From: Arthrobacter sp. Leaf337
GTDB taxonomy: Bacteria; Actinomycetota; Actinomycetes; Actinomycetales; Micrococcaceae
Reading direction: 5' to 3'
DNA length: 64,000 nt
Assembly: GCF_001423745.1 (NCBI RefSeq)
Contig: NZ_LMPC01000012.1
Coordinates: 770,809 to 834,808, forward strand
The notes beneath the pieces are model-generated. The model was not told the origin of the DNA and did no database searches. It was given only the letters and a program-made list of their open reading frames with translations. Positions 7,962-16,650 of the stretch are shown one piece after another. A program made the position numbers and the translations under genes. Numbering within the stretch: position 1 is the stretch's first letter; each line of letters begins with the position of its first letter.

Positions 7962-9361
7962 CCGGCGTTCATGGCCAGGGTATTGATGCTGGTGCCGGTG
8001 GCAGATGAGCCGGTGATGCCGGCCGTGGACTCGATGACGGGGCGCATCTTCTTCTCGAGGGCTTCATAGAACATGGACAGCGGGAATTCGTCGTCGAGCA
8101 CCTGGTCCGTCAGGCCGCGGGGCGGTCCTGCCAGCGGCAGCGCATCCGGACCCTTGGCCCAGACGGACGACGGGTTCGGTGTGACAGTGCCGGCGATCAG
8201 CTCATACGCGGCGAGCCAGTGGGCCATCTTCGGCCGGTCGATCGAGCGCCAGTAGAGCTCCTCGATCCTGGCACCGAGTTCAACCACGACGTCGGTAACT
8301 TCGTCCCAGTCGATGCTGAGCTTGCTGTCGGTCCAGTGCAGGACGCGGTGCTGGTGCATCCAGGCGAACAGCAGCTGTCCGCCGAGGCCGTCGTAGTTGC
8401 GCACGCGGCTGCCGGTGATGGCGAAGCGGAAGATCCGGTCGAAGATGACGGCGTACTGGACCAGCTTGGCGTGGCGGCGTGCTTCCGGATCCGCCTCCTC
8501 GTCCTTTTCGATCTTCACGGATTCGCGGAAAGCTGTCAGGTCGCAGCGGAGTTCCTCCAGCGAGTACAGGAAGTACGGCATGCGCTGTTTGATCATGAAG
8601 GGATCGAAGGGGAGGTCGCCGCGCATGTGGGTGCGGTCATGGATCAGGTCCCACATCACGAACGTTTCCTGGGTGAGCTTTTGGTTCTCCAGGAGCTCGG
8701 CGGCTTCGGCGGGGAGCTCCAGGCGGGTGATATCGGCAGCGGCCCCGAGGACCCGGCGGAAGCGGGCTGCTTCCCGGTCCGCAAAGATGGCACCCCAGGT
8801 GAACGTCGGGGTTTCCCGGACCGCCACGGTTTCCGGGAACAGCACGGCGGAGTTGGTGTTGTAGCCGGGCGTGAAGTCCAGGAAGCGGATGGGAACGAAG
8901 AGCTTGTTGGAGTAATCACCCTCCTCGAGGCCGGCGATGAACGCCGGCCAGATGACCTCGATCAGGACTGCTTCCACGAGGCGGTTGCTGCTGCCGTTCT
9001 GGGTGTACATGGGGAAAACCACCAGGTGCTGCAGACCGTCGATGCGGTGCTGCTGCGGCTGGAAAGCGAGCAGCGAGTCAAGGAAATCCGGCACCCCGAA
9101 GCCGTCGGAGGCCCAGCGGCCGAAGTCGCTCACCAGGAGTTCGAGGTACCGGGAGTCATGCGGAAAGGACGGAGCCAGTGCTTCGACGGCCGTGCAGATG
9201 GTGCTGACGTGCGCGGCGGCGGCTTCGTGGTCAGCGGCCGCGGGCACCGAGCCGTCCTGGGTCTGCAGGGCCTGGATTGCCGTCGCGGCAGCCTTGAGCC
9301 TCAGCCACTCGGGGTGGTTTTCGGTGAGCGGGGCGTGTGCGGTGAGAGCGGTCGTGGTCAT
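7958..9361 (-). CDS. DUF6421 family protein
   Basis: 467 residues from the ATG at 9361, which has AAAGG about 12 bases upstream; an ATG 19 codons further out gives a less convincing N-terminus. I recognise the family from its long, mostly soluble sequence with conserved blocks such as HLVVFPMYTQNGS, LFVPIRFLDFTPGYNTNSAV and MWDLIHDRTHMRGDLPFDPF. The family has no established function. The His-rich motif HDRTHMRGD could bind a metal, but that is speculation. It is coupled to the downstream SDR gene by a 4-base overlap, suggesting a shared oxidoreductive task. Confidence 0.8.
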   Translation of the reverse strand: MTTTALTAHAPLTENHPEWLRLKAAATAIQALQTQDGSVPAAADHEAAAAHVSTICTAVEALAPSFPHDSRYLELLVSDFGRWASDGFGVPDFLDSLLAFQPQQHRIDGLQHLVVFPMYTQNGSSNRLVEAVLIEVIWPAFIAGLEEGDYSNKLFVPIRFLDFTPGYNTNSAVLFPETVAVRETPTFTWGAIFADREAARFRRVLGAAADITRLELPAEAAELLENQKLTQETFVMWDLIHDRTHMRGDLPFDPFMIKQRMPYFLYSLEELRCDLTAFRESVKIEKDEEADPEARRHAKLVQYAVIFDRIFRFAITGSRVRNYDGLGGQLLFAWMHQHRVLHWTDSKLSIDWDEVTDVVVELGARIEELYWRSIDRPKMAHWLAAYELIAGTVTPNPSSVWAKGPDALPLAGPPRGLTDQVLDDEFPLSMFYEALEKKMRPVIESTAGITGSSATGTSINTLAMNAG

Positions 9362-9480
9362 CGTCGGCGATCGCCTTTCTGGGTTGCTTGGAGCTTCTAC
9401 GGCGAGCGTAGCAAGCAATCAGAGCTCCTAATGCAAAATTAGCCCGAGCATAAGAAAGACTGGTGCAAGTGGTTGAGCAG

Positions 9481-9508
9481 ACCCGCCCCAGCCGTAGCGG
9501 GGGCGGGT
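9481..9508. terminator. Hairpin downstream of msrB
   Basis: ACCCGCCCC (9481-9489) pairs with GGGGCGGGT (9500-9508) around a 10-nt loop, 25 bases after the msrB stop. No T-run is visible, so this is a probable rather than certain terminator. Confidence 0.55.
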
Positions 9509-9532
9509 CCTTCCGCCTCTGCCTGGCGGCGC

Positions 9533-10021
9533 CTACTTTGCGGCGTCGTCCGCCGAAACCAGCGTCAGCGAGACGGAATTGATGCAGAAGCGCTGGTCCG
9601 TGGGGGTGCCGTACCCCTCGCCCTCGAAAACATGGCCCAAGTGCGAATCGCAGCTTGCGCAGCGGACCTCAACACGGTCCATGCCCATCGTGCGGTCATG
9701 GATGTAGCGGACGGTTCCGTCTGCGAGCGGTGCCCAGAAGGACGGCCAGCCGCAGTGGGAGTCGAACTTTTCCTTGCTCGTGAACAGTTCCACGCCGCAG
9801 GCCCGGCACTTGTAGACACCGGCCGTGTGGGTGTCCCAGTATTCTCCGGTGTAGGGACGCTCGGTTCCCGCCTGCCGGAGCACCCGGTACTCCTCCGGCG
9901 TCAGCTCCTGCCGCCATTCCTCGTCGGTCTTTTCAACCCGCGGAGTGTTGTTTTCCGCAGCGGATCCATCGCCGGAGACCTGGACGGGCGCGACTTTTGG
10001 CTTGTTGCTAAAGATGCTCAT
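9533..10021 (-). CDS. msrB: Peptide-methionine (R)-S-oxide reductase MsrB
   Basis: 162 residues. The SelR fold shows both zinc CxxC pairs (CRACGVEL and CASCDSHLGH), the substrate block HCGWPSFWAPL and the catalytic Cys in RFCINSVSL. It reduces the R-form of methionine sulfoxide in oxidised proteins. The N-terminal 35 residues are a low-complexity extension rather than a signal peptide. It follows a small hypothetical gene on the same strand with only 14 bases between, so they may form a two-gene stress-related unit. Confidence 0.93.
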   Translation of the reverse strand: MSIFSNKPKVAPVQVSGDGSAAENNTPRVEKTDEEWRQELTPEEYRVLRQAGTERPYTGEYWDTHTAGVYKCRACGVELFTSKEKFDSHCGWPSFWAPLADGTVRYIHDRTMGMDRVEVRCASCDSHLGHVFEGEGYGTPTDQRFCINSVSLTLVSADDAAK

Positions 10022-10035
10022 GGTTTGAACAACGC

Positions 10036-10527
10036 TCAGGAGTCGCCGATAAATCCCGAACCCGCGTACAGGTGCAGCACAGGCAGTCCCAGCTGGTCCT
10101 GGGCCTTGTTGGCCCAGTCGGTGTGGAACGTGTCCGCGATGGCATGGGGGCGCGTGATGACGACGGCCTGGCCCGCACCGACTTCCTTGACCTTGGCCAC
10201 GAGTCCCTGCACGGCGCCGCCCTCCACCACCTCGCCGGTGACGCCGCCGCCGATTCCGGCCAGCGCGTTGAGCGATACCGCCAGCGTTTCGGCGGCGGCA
10301 GCACGCTCGGATGCAGGATCCGGGGCGTGGGAGGTCAGCTCACGGAAAGCCTTGGCGACGTCCAGGAGGGAGAGGTTTTCGAGGAAGTCCACCAGCAGAT
10401 GCCGTTCCGTGTTGGCCGGCACCAGCACTACGAGGGGCGCGTCACCCCCGTCCACCAGGCGTTCGATGTTCACGCGGTCGTCCGCACCCAGCGGCTCTTC
10501 TGTCAGAATGACGATTGGATCGCTCAT
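10036..10527 (-). CDS. Hypothetical protein upstream of msrB
   Basis: 163 residues, no signal peptide or membrane helix. I do not recognise a named family. The alternation of beta-strand-like segments (PIVILTE, PLVVLVPAN, GQAVVITRPH, LPVLHLY) with helices, and a C-terminal segment naming a His-containing ITRPHAIADTFHTDWA, suggests an alpha/beta sandwich in the style of universal stress proteins. It is separated from msrB by 14 bases and shares its strand. Function unknown. Confidence 0.7.
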   Translation of the reverse strand: MSDPIVILTEEPLGADDRVNIERLVDGGDAPLVVLVPANTERHLLVDFLENLSLLDVAKAFRELTSHAPDPASERAAAAETLAVSLNALAGIGGGVTGEVVEGGAVQGLVAKVKEVGAGQAVVITRPHAIADTFHTDWANKAQDQLGLPVLHLYAGSGFIGDS

Positions 10528-10639
10528 GCCCCCAGCCTAGTCCCGGCCTGTACTTCCCGCACGGATTTCGCCGGGGCGTCCGGCCGCCGGCGGTGTGCCC
10601 GAATGTGTGCGGAGGGCCGGCAGCGGTAAGAATGGATCC

Positions 10640-11971
10640 ATGGCATCACTTCCGGGGCTGCGCCCGGCCACTCCAACGAATCCGCCGCGTGCCTCGGGCC
10701 GGGTCCAGGGCACCCCCGAGGCCGGCATGTCCGCCAGCGCCAAATGGGCCGTGGGCGGCGTTATCGCCGGAGGTGCCGCTGCGGGATTGCTGGGTGCAGG
10801 GTCCTCGGCCCTGGCCCTCTATTTCGCCCGGCGGGTCATCACTCCCGTGCGGGTCCGGGACGAGAACCAGGAAGTGCTGGCTGTCATCCGTGCCGCGGAC
10901 GGCTTCCAGATCATCCTTGCCGCCACCGAGGACACCACGGTTGAGGGCACCTACGGGCTGTTCTTCGACGGCGGCCGCGGACACGCACGGATCGGCAGGA
11001 TCCTTTCGTACTCACCCGCGGAACGCACCGTCCTGCGGGAGGTCGAAGCGGTCTATTCCGGCGACCTCACCAAGGCCCGCCGAGGCTACTGGAGCGGGGC
11101 TTCGCACCCCGACCCGGCGTCGATCGGCCTGCCGGCCGAGGACGTGGAAGTCGACGTGGAGGGCGGCGTTGCGCCGGCGTGGCTGGTGCGCGCGGCGGTG
11201 CCCTCGGACATCTGGGCCATCATGGTCCACGGCCGCGGTGCCAGCCGGCAGGAATGCCTACGGGCACTCCGACCTGCGCGGGCTCTCGGCATGACCAGCC
11301 TGGTGATCTCCTACCGCAACGACGGACTGGCACCTTCGGCCCCGGACGGGCGCTACGGCCTTGGGTCCACCGAATGGCGCGATGTCGAGGCAGCCATCAG
11401 TTTCGCCGTCGCCAATGGCGCCAGGGAAGTGGTGCTGTTTGGCTGGTCCATGGGCGGCGCGATCTGCCTGCAGACGGCCGACCTCTCCCGGCACCACCAC
11501 CTCATCCGGGCGATGGTGCTCGATGCACCGGTCATTGACTGGGTGAACGTGCTGGCGCACCATGCGCAACTGAACCGCATCCCGTCCGCAGTCGGGAAGT
11601 ACGGGCAGCTGATGATGGGACACCGCCTGGGCCGGCGCCTGACGGGACTGGCGGCGCCCGTGGACCTGAAGCCGATGGACTGGGTCTCCCGCGCCGTGGA
11701 ACTCAGGACTCCCACACTGATCCTCCACAGCGTCGACGACGAATATGTGCCTTACGGCCCGTCCGCCAGCATTGCCGAGAAAAACCCGGAGATGGTCACG
11801 TTCGAGTCGTTCCAGGACGCCCGCCATACCAAGGAGTGGAACGTCGATCCGGAACGCTGGGAAGGCCTGGTCACCGCCTGGCTGCGGCGGCAGCTGGCCC
11901 CGCGGACCAACCCGGGCTCCCGCCCCCGGAAGCCCTTACCGGCCGTGCCGGATGCTAATGCTCCGGAGTAG
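10640..11971 (+). CDS. Alpha/beta hydrolase, membrane-anchored
   Basis: 443 residues from the ATG at 10640. Residues about 32-55 form a hydrophobic Gly/Ala-rich segment (WAVGGVIAGGAAAGLLGAG) that could anchor the protein. The C-terminal half is an alpha/beta hydrolase: oxyanion-side strand, nucleophile elbow GWSMGGA, acid in HSVDDEYVP and the His in DARHTKEW. The substrate is unknown; an ester or peptide bond is expected. An upstream GTG/ATG start at 10595 extends the frame but adds no recognisable sequence; ATG 10727 is a shorter option. A related 3' fragment of this family is found at 45485-45628. Confidence 0.82.
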   Translation: MASLPGLRPATPTNPPRASGRVQGTPEAGMSASAKWAVGGVIAGGAAAGLLGAGSSALALYFARRVITPVRVRDENQEVLAVIRAADGFQIILAATEDTTVEGTYGLFFDGGRGHARIGRILSYSPAERTVLREVEAVYSGDLTKARRGYWSGASHPDPASIGLPAEDVEVDVEGGVAPAWLVRAAVPSDIWAIMVHGRGASRQECLRALRPARALGMTSLVISYRNDGLAPSAPDGRYGLGSTEWRDVEAAISFAVANGAREVVLFGWSMGGAICLQTADLSRHHHLIRAMVLDAPVIDWVNVLAHHAQLNRIPSAVGKYGQLMMGHRLGRRLTGLAAPVDLKPMDWVSRAVELRTPTLILHSVDDEYVPYGPSASIAEKNPEMVTFESFQDARHTKEWNVDPERWEGLVTAWLRRQLAPRTNPGSRPRKPLPAVPDANAPE

Positions 11972-11986
11972 CTTCCGGACCGGACT

Positions 11987-12499
11987 CTAGCGGTCCGGAG
12001 TGGCTTTCGGGCCTGTGCCGATGCGGGCGGTGATGGCGCCGGTGAGCCGGACAAGGTGGCCCGGGTCAAGCTCGATGTCCAGCCCGCGCCGGCCGCCGGA
12101 GACCAGGATGCTCTCCTGGCCCAGGGCGCTCTCGTCCAGGACGGTGGGGGAGGGCTGGCGCTGCCCCAGCGGTGATATTCCGCCCAGTACATAGCCGGTC
12201 CTGCGCTGTGCCGTGGCTGGATCCGCCATGGCTGCCTTCTTGGCGCCCAGCGCAGCCGCGATTGCCTTCAGGTCCAGGTTCCCGTGCACCGGGACGATCC
12301 CCACGGCGAGCCTGCCGTCCACATCCACCATCAGGGTCTTGAAGACCTTTGCGGGATCCACGCCCAGCACTTCGGCGGCTTCCATCCCGTAGCTGGCAGC
12401 CGAGGGGTCGTGGCTGTACGGATGCAGCACGAAAGGAACGCCGGCCGCAGCGAGTGCTGCTGTAGCCGGCGTTCCTTGTGAAGCCTGTTTGCGCGCCAT
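11987..12499 (-). CDS. ybaK: Cys-tRNA(Pro)/Cys-tRNA(Cys) deacylase, YbaK/EbsC family
   Basis: 170 residues, standard length for the YbaK branch of the aminoacyl-tRNA editing superfamily. Landmarks are the N-terminal block FVLHPYSHDP, the catalytic Lys region DPAKVFKTLMVD, AIAAALGAKKAAMADP and the glycine-rich YVLGGISPLGQ. It hydrolyses cysteine mischarged onto tRNA-Pro. It is third in the minus-strand run sulfurtransferase-sufE-ybaK, a grouping with a sulfur/cysteine theme. It converges on the alpha/beta hydrolase at 11971 with only 15 bases between stops. Confidence 0.9.
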   Translation of the reverse strand: MARKQASQGTPATAALAAAGVPFVLHPYSHDPSAASYGMEAAEVLGVDPAKVFKTLMVDVDGRLAVGIVPVHGNLDLKAIAAALGAKKAAMADPATAQRRTGYVLGGISPLGQRQPSPTVLDESALGQESILVSGGRRGLDIELDPGHLVRLTGAITARIGTGPKATPDR

Positions 12500-12520
12500 G
12501 TGGTGCCCGGACCTTCCGGC

Positions 12521-12982
12521 CTAGGCCTTCAGCGCGGCGGAGGCAGCCACCTTGCGCTTGATCCGTCCCAGCATGGCCGTCATTCCCCGCATCCGCAGGG
12601 GAGTGATGGCGCGGGTGAGCCCCAGCAGCTCGGGCATGTCATCCGGCACCGAGAGGATCTCCGGTGCCGTGAGACCGTCGAGCCCTTCATGCAGGACACC
12701 AGCGAATCCTCGGGTGGTGGGTGCTTCCGGCGGCGCCTTGAAGTACAAGCGCACGCTGTCCGGCGAACCGGCGTCGTGCTTTTCCGTCTCAACGGTCAGG
12801 AACAGCGGCGACTGGCACTCGACAACTTGCTCAAGGAGTTCCGGGTGGTCCTTCAACCGGTCCGGAAGCTCGGGGAGCCCCTGGGAGAACTCCAGCAGCA
12901 GTTGCAGCCGCTCGGGTTCGGTCAGGGCCTGGAAGTCGTCAACTATTTCCGCCAGCGCGGCGGGAAGGGCTTGGGTATTCAT
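12521..12982 (-). CDS. sufE: SufE-family sulfur acceptor protein
   Basis: 153 residues. The acceptor Cys is in VVECQSPLFL, and the C-terminal part (LTRAITPLRMRGMTAMLGRIKRK, cited here only by its ends LTRAIT and GRIKRK) is typical of SufE. In the known family this Cys receives persulfide sulfur from a cysteine desulfurase for Fe-S cluster assembly. Here it starts 10 bases after the stop of a rhodanese-type sulfurtransferase gene, so it may instead, or also, accept sulfur from that enzyme. It is followed by ybaK. Confidence 0.9.
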   Translation of the reverse strand: MNTQALPAALAEIVDDFQALTEPERLQLLLEFSQGLPELPDRLKDHPELLEQVVECQSPLFLTVETEKHDAGSPDSVRLYFKAPPEAPTTRGFAGVLHEGLDGLTAPEILSVPDDMPELLGLTRAITPLRMRGMTAMLGRIKRKVAASAALKA

Positions 12983-12992
12983 CAGGTCCAGT

Positions 12993-13904
12993 TTACGCCG
13001 GTACCGTGCCGCGCTCGGTTCCCTTGGTGATGGGCACGCGGACGGCGTTACCCCACTCGGTCCAGGAACCGTCGTAGTTGCGCACCGTCTCGAAGCCCAG
13101 CAGGTACTTCAGTGCGAACCAGGTGTGGCTGGAACGCTCGCCGATGCGGCAGTATGCCACGACGTCGTCGCCTTCCTTGAGGCCGGCCTCGCCCAGGTAA
13201 AGGGCCTCGAGTTCGGCCCGGTTGCGGTACGTGCCGTCGCCGGCTGCCGCGCGTGCCCAGGGGATCGAGGCAGCCGTCGGGATGTGGCCGCCCCGCAGGG
13301 CGCCTTCCTCAGGGTAGGCGGGCATGTGCGTGCGCTGGCCGCTGTATTCCTCGGGGGAGCGGACGTCGATCAGCGGCTTGCCGAAGTGGGCCAGCACGTC
13401 TTCCTTGAAGGCGCGGATGGGGGCATCGTTGCGCTCCACCTCCGGGTATTCGGCCGGGGAGGTGACCGTGACGTCGGTGGTCAGCTTGTGGCCCTCGGCG
13501 ATCCACTTGTCGCGGCCGCCGTCCAGCAGGCGGACGTCTTCGTGGCCGAAGAGGGTAAAGACCCACAGGGCGTACGCGGCCCACCAGTTGGACTTGTCGC
13601 CGTAGATGACCACGGTGGAGTCGCGGGAGATGCCCTTGGCAGCCGCCAGGGCCGCAAACGCCTTGCCGTCCACGTAGTCGCGGGTGACCTCGTCGTTCAG
13701 GTCGGTGTGCCAGTCGATCTTGACGGCGCCCGGGATGTGGCCGGTTTCGTAGAGCAGGACATCCTCATCGGACTCCACCACCACGAGTTTGCCGTCGGCG
13801 ACGGCGCCGTTTTCAATGGCCTCTGCGAGCCATTCGGTGGACACAAGGCGTTCCGGGTTCGCGTACTCGGCGAACTTTTCGTTCTGTTCAACGGGGTAGG
13901 ACAC
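12993..13904 (-). CDS. sseA: Thiosulfate/3-mercaptopyruvate sulfurtransferase (two rhodanese domains)
   Basis: 303 residues made of two rhodanese domains. The N-terminal one (about 20-145) is catalytically silent, and the C-terminal one carries the active-site loop with Cys in [15 protein letters not shown]. It moves a sulfane sulfur from thiosulfate or mercaptopyruvate to an acceptor. The loop CRIGERS resembles actinobacterial thiosulfate sulfurtransferases. Start ATG 13904. It is first in the sulfurtransferase-sufE-ybaK operon and divergent from zapE. Confidence 0.9.
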   Translation of the reverse strand: MSYPVEQNEKFAEYANPERLVSTEWLAEAIENGAVADGKLVVVESDEDVLLYETGHIPGAVKIDWHTDLNDEVTRDYVDGKAFAALAAAKGISRDSTVVIYGDKSNWWAAYALWVFTLFGHEDVRLLDGGRDKWIAEGHKLTTDVTVTSPAEYPEVERNDAPIRAFKEDVLAHFGKPLIDVRSPEEYSGQRTHMPAYPEEGALRGGHIPTAASIPWARAAAGDGTYRNRAELEALYLGEAGLKEGDDVVAYCRIGERSSHTWFALKYLLGFETVRNYDGSWTEWGNAVRVPITKGTERGTVPA

Positions 13905-14056
13905 AGGGATGGCCTTTCACTGAAACGGTCAGGGGACCCATGCCACCGGGAGGCGTCGCTGCGGCCGGGCCAGTTCCAACACTAGCCACGGGCCGGCACT
14001 AATGCGTCCCTGCGTTCACAGAGGGAAATATGGCCTTGGTCACGTGTGCGCACAGC

Positions 14057-14080
14057 GCAATGGGGCAGGTGCCCCATTGC
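14057..14080. promoter_or_regulatory. Perfect 24-bp palindrome upstream of zapE
   Basis: GCAATGGGGCA (14057-14067) and its exact complement (14070-14080) flank GG. It lies in the divergent region between sseA and zapE, 44 bases upstream of the zapE start. A two-base centre is too tight for an RNA loop, which favours a protein-binding operator. The binding protein is unknown. Confidence 0.5.
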
Positions 14081-14123
14081 CGGTATCCTTTCTGGGGACA
14101 CGAGACCAGCAGAACGGACCACC

Positions 14124-15167
14124 TTGGTACAGATCGAACAGCTCTCCGCGCGGACACCGTCGGTTTCCGTGGATGAACTCCTCAAGGGTTTTTATCCCTC
14201 CCCGCGGTTCGGAGAGGTCTCCTTCACAAGCTACCGGCCCGATCCGTCGCAGCCGAGCCAGGCCGGGGCGGTAACGGCGCTGGAGTCCTTCGCCACCGGC
14301 GTTGGCGCCAACGGAAGCTCCGGACTTTTCCAGAAACTGTTTGGCAAGAAGGACAAGGACAATTCCCGCGCCGGCATTTACCTGGACGGCGGTTTCGGTG
14401 TGGGCAAGACCCACCTGCTGGCCTCGCTGTGGCACGCGGCCCCCGGACCCAAGGCCTTCGGCACCTTCGTCGAATACACCAACCTGGTGGGCGCGCTGTC
14501 CTTCCGCAAGACCGTTGAGGCGCTCAGCAGCTACAAGCTCGTGTGCATCGACGAGTTCGAACTCGACGACCCGGGGGACACCGTCCTGATGTCCCGGCTG
14601 ATGCGCGAACTGGCCGACGCCGGCGTCAAGCTTGCCGCCACGTCGAACACCCTCCCCGGTTCGCTGGGCGACGGACGGTTCGCCGCTGTCGACTTCCAGC
14701 GTGAGATCCAGGTGCTGGCGGACCAGTTCGACGTCGTCAGGATCGACGGCGAGGACTTCCGCCACCGCGGCCTCCCGGCAGCGCCGGCTCCGCTGAAGAA
14801 TGCAGACCTGACGCACCATATGCAGGCGGAATTCCACGGTAAAACGGTGGCCCGGGATGACTTCAAGACCCTCATCAACCACCTGGCAGGCGTCCACCCC
14901 AGCCGGTACCGGCAGCTCCTGGCCGGCATCGAGGGTGTTGTGTGGCGTGATGTGGAAACCATCACCGAGCAGGCAGTGGCCCTCCGGTTCGTGGTGCTGG
15001 CGGACCGGCTGTATGACAAGGATGTTCCGATCCTCGCCAGCGGCGTTCCCTTCGATCAGCTTTTTACCGAGGAAATGATGACCGGCGGCTACACGAAGAA
15101 GTACTTCCGGGCGGTGTCGCGGTTGACGGCCCTTGCCCGGGAAGGGCAGAACCACGAACCGTCGTAG
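14124..15167 (+). CDS. zapE: Cell division protein ZapE / AFG1-like ATPase
   Basis: 347 residues from the TTG at 14124; the frame is open further up to an ATG at 14046, but that extension runs through the palindrome and has no family similarity. The P-loop is GGFGVGKTHLLASL, Walker B is KLVCIDEFELDD, and the Arg-finger region follows SRLMRELADAG. The family binds FtsZ in Gram-negative bacteria and relates to mitochondrial AFG1/LACE1; its role in actinobacteria is less clear. It is a single gene, closed by a hairpin at 15195. The TTG start has only a weak ribosome site, so the exact N-terminus is uncertain. Confidence 0.88.
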   Translation: MVQIEQLSARTPSVSVDELLKGFYPSPRFGEVSFTSYRPDPSQPSQAGAVTALESFATGVGANGSSGLFQKLFGKKDKDNSRAGIYLDGGFGVGKTHLLASLWHAAPGPKAFGTFVEYTNLVGALSFRKTVEALSSYKLVCIDEFELDDPGDTVLMSRLMRELADAGVKLAATSNTLPGSLGDGRFAAVDFQREIQVLADQFDVVRIDGEDFRHRGLPAAPAPLKNADLTHHMQAEFHGKTVARDDFKTLINHLAGVHPSRYRQLLAGIEGVVWRDVETITEQAVALRFVVLADRLYDKDVPILASGVPFDQLFTEEMMTGGYTKKYFRAVSRLTALAREGQNHEPS

Positions 15168-15194
15168 CCCGTAAACGCTGCGCTTAAACGCCGA

Positions 15195-15230
15195 AGGTGC
15201 CGGCGCCGCCTCACGGCGGGACCGGCACCT
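15195..15230. terminator. Hairpin between zapE and the antitoxin-like gene
   Basis: AGGTGCCGG (15195-15203) pairs with CCGGCACCT (15222-15230), with a second inner stem CCGCC/GGCGG. It lies between two convergent genes and can serve both. No T-run is present. Confidence 0.65.
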
Positions 15231-15246
15231 CGCTGACGTTCCTGGG

Positions 15247-15513
15247 TTAGAGGCCCTGCTGCCGGGGTTCACCGGTTACAGGGGGCTCTCCGGCGACGGG
15301 AGGCTCGTCGACGGGTGCCGCATGCGGCTTGTCGTCGACCTTGTCCACGAGGCCGGCTGCGCCCTTCTGGACGGAATCGATCTTGTCGGCGTACTTTCCG
15401 CCGGTCTTCGAGTCGACGAAATCGCCGGCCTTTTCGATGCCGTCCTTGATGGCTTGTTCATTGCCACCAACGAGTCGCTGAGCCTTGCCCTTCAGATCGT
15501 CAAGAATTCCCAC
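15247..15513 (-). CDS. MT0933-like antitoxin-family small protein
   Basis: 88 residues from a GTG at 15513 preceded by GGGAGG at ideal spacing; longer frames upstream lack a ribosome site. The N-terminal GILDDLKGKAQRLV and the repeats of an amphipathic helix (QAIKDGIEKAGDFVDSKTGG) match the actinobacterial family typified by M. tuberculosis MT0933/Rv0909. The Pro-rich tail is a low-complexity extension. No toxin gene lies next to it, so an antitoxin role is not supported by context; many single members of this family occur and may be stress proteins. Confidence 0.75.
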   Translation of the reverse strand: MGILDDLKGKAQRLVGGNEQAIKDGIEKAGDFVDSKTGGKYADKIDSVQKGAAGLVDKVDDKPHAAPVDEPPVAGEPPVTGEPRQQGL

Positions 15514-15655
15514 GGGCACCTCCCTTCTGTCGCGGAGCCAGATCGCTCCTCCGCTTTCGATCCTAGCCCGGGACCCCCGGAGTGCCAAGGGCACGCGCCG
15601 CGACTTGTCTAGGGTCCTGATGCCCTATTCGGGGCGTTCCCGCCGGAATCCGGGC

Positions 15656-15685
15656 AATAAAAAAGCAGCTCCGGGGAGCTGCTTT
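15656..15685 (-). terminator. Rho-independent terminator of the tRNA cluster
   Basis: AAAGCAGCTCC (15662-15672) pairs with GGAGCTGCTTT (15675-15685); read on the minus strand the stem is followed by a T-rich run. It directly follows the last tRNA of the minus-strand cluster. Confidence 0.85.
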
Positions 15686-15686
15686 G

Positions 15687-15761
15687 TGGTGGGCGATACT
15701 GGGATCGAACCAGTGACCTCTTCCGTGTCAGGGAAGCGCGCTACCGCTGCGCCAATCGCCC
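15687..15761 (-). tRNA. tRNA-Val (GAC)
   Basis: Cloverleaf with 7-bp acceptor GGGCGAT, T-loop GTTCGATCC and anticodon loop CTGACAC on stem CTTCC/GGAAG, giving anticodon GAC. The CCA end is encoded. It is the last gene of the minus-strand cluster and identical to the copy at 15926. Confidence 0.95.
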
Positions 15762-15797
15762 GCACCGGAAGGATCCGGAGTGGAATTGCAAAAAGAG

Positions 15798-15870
<73 letters not shown>

Positions 15871-15925
15871 ATTTAGTCCATGCCGGCTGGGCCGGTGGTA
15901 CTGGATCAAGCAAGTTTCCTTGCTT

Positions 15926-16000
15926 TGGTGGGCGATACTGGGATCGAACCAGTGACCTCTTCCGTGTCAGGGAAGCGCGCTACCGCTGCGCCAATCGCCC
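15926..16000 (-). tRNA. tRNA-Val (GAC), second copy
   Basis: Identical over its whole length to the tRNA-Val at 15687, with encoded CCA. Anticodon loop CTGACAC. Confidence 0.95.
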
Positions 16001-16041
16001 AAATGTTCTCCGGGATAAACCGGATACCAAGGTTTTCACCG

Positions 16042-16112
16042 AGGTGGGTACGGGATTCGAACCCGTGTATACGGCTTTGCAGGCCGCTGCCTCGCCTCTC
16101 GGCCAACCCACC
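16042..16112 (-). tRNA. tRNA-Cys (GCA)
   Basis: 71-nt cloverleaf with acceptor GGTGGGT/ACCCACC, and anticodon loop CTGCAAA giving GCA. CCA is not encoded. It lies second in the transcription order of the cluster. Confidence 0.94.
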
Positions 16113-16158
16113 GTGTAAGCCAGGTTCCGGGGAACCTTTGCCATGACAGTGTCCTGCG

Positions 16159-16231
<73 letters not shown>

Positions 16232-16291
16232 ATTATTGTCAGCATTTCCGTGCCGCATTCGGCATTTCCTCGCGTTCCAACGAGTAAGAAC

Positions 16292-16319
16292 TCTATAGGA
16301 GGTTCGGGGAACTTACAAA
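16292..16319 (-). promoter_or_regulatory. Likely promoter of the tRNA cluster
   Basis: On the minus strand TTTGTA (16319-16314) and TATAGA (16297-16292) are 16 bases apart, upstream of the first tRNA. The hexamers match the sigma-70 consensus moderately well; the surrounding 16232-16470 stretch is AT-richer than its neighbours and holds no gene. Confidence 0.5.
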
Positions 16320-16470
16320 TCGACCCCTCGTCATCGGCGCCCTAGGCCCTTACTTCCTTGAAATCTAGGGGATAAAGCTAATGACAGCCGTGTAATTCGA
16401 TGGTTCGTTTCGGCGTCGAAGGGCTCGATTTCCAAAAGCCGCCGGGGTGGGCTAGCATTCAATGGCATTG

Positions 16471-16545
16471 GGGCGATTGGCGCAGTGGTAGCGCGCTTCG
16501 TTCACACCGAAGAGGTCACTGGTTCGAACCCAGTATCGCCCACCA
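16471..16545 (+). tRNA. tRNA-Val (CAC)
   Basis: Acceptor GGGCGAT, T-loop GTTCGAACC, anticodon loop TTCACAC on stem CTTCG/CGAAG gives CAC; CCA encoded. It is divergent from the cluster that carries the two tRNA-Val (GAC) genes and shares most of their body. Confidence 0.95.
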
Positions 16546-16548
16546 ATG

Positions 16549-16590
16549 AATGGCCCGTTCCGCTGAATCAGCGGGACGGGCCATTTCGCT
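16549..16590 (+). terminator. Rho-independent terminator after tRNA-Val (CAC)
   Basis: AATGGCCCGTTCCGCTG (16549-16565) pairs with its near-perfect complement ending at 16585, followed by TTCGCTTT. It begins four bases after the tRNA CCA. Confidence 0.8.
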
Positions 16591-16650
16591 TTCCGGCCGC
16601 GTCCCTTGCCGCCCGGCAATCCTGTCAGCCCTTCATGAAAGAGTGTTTGC

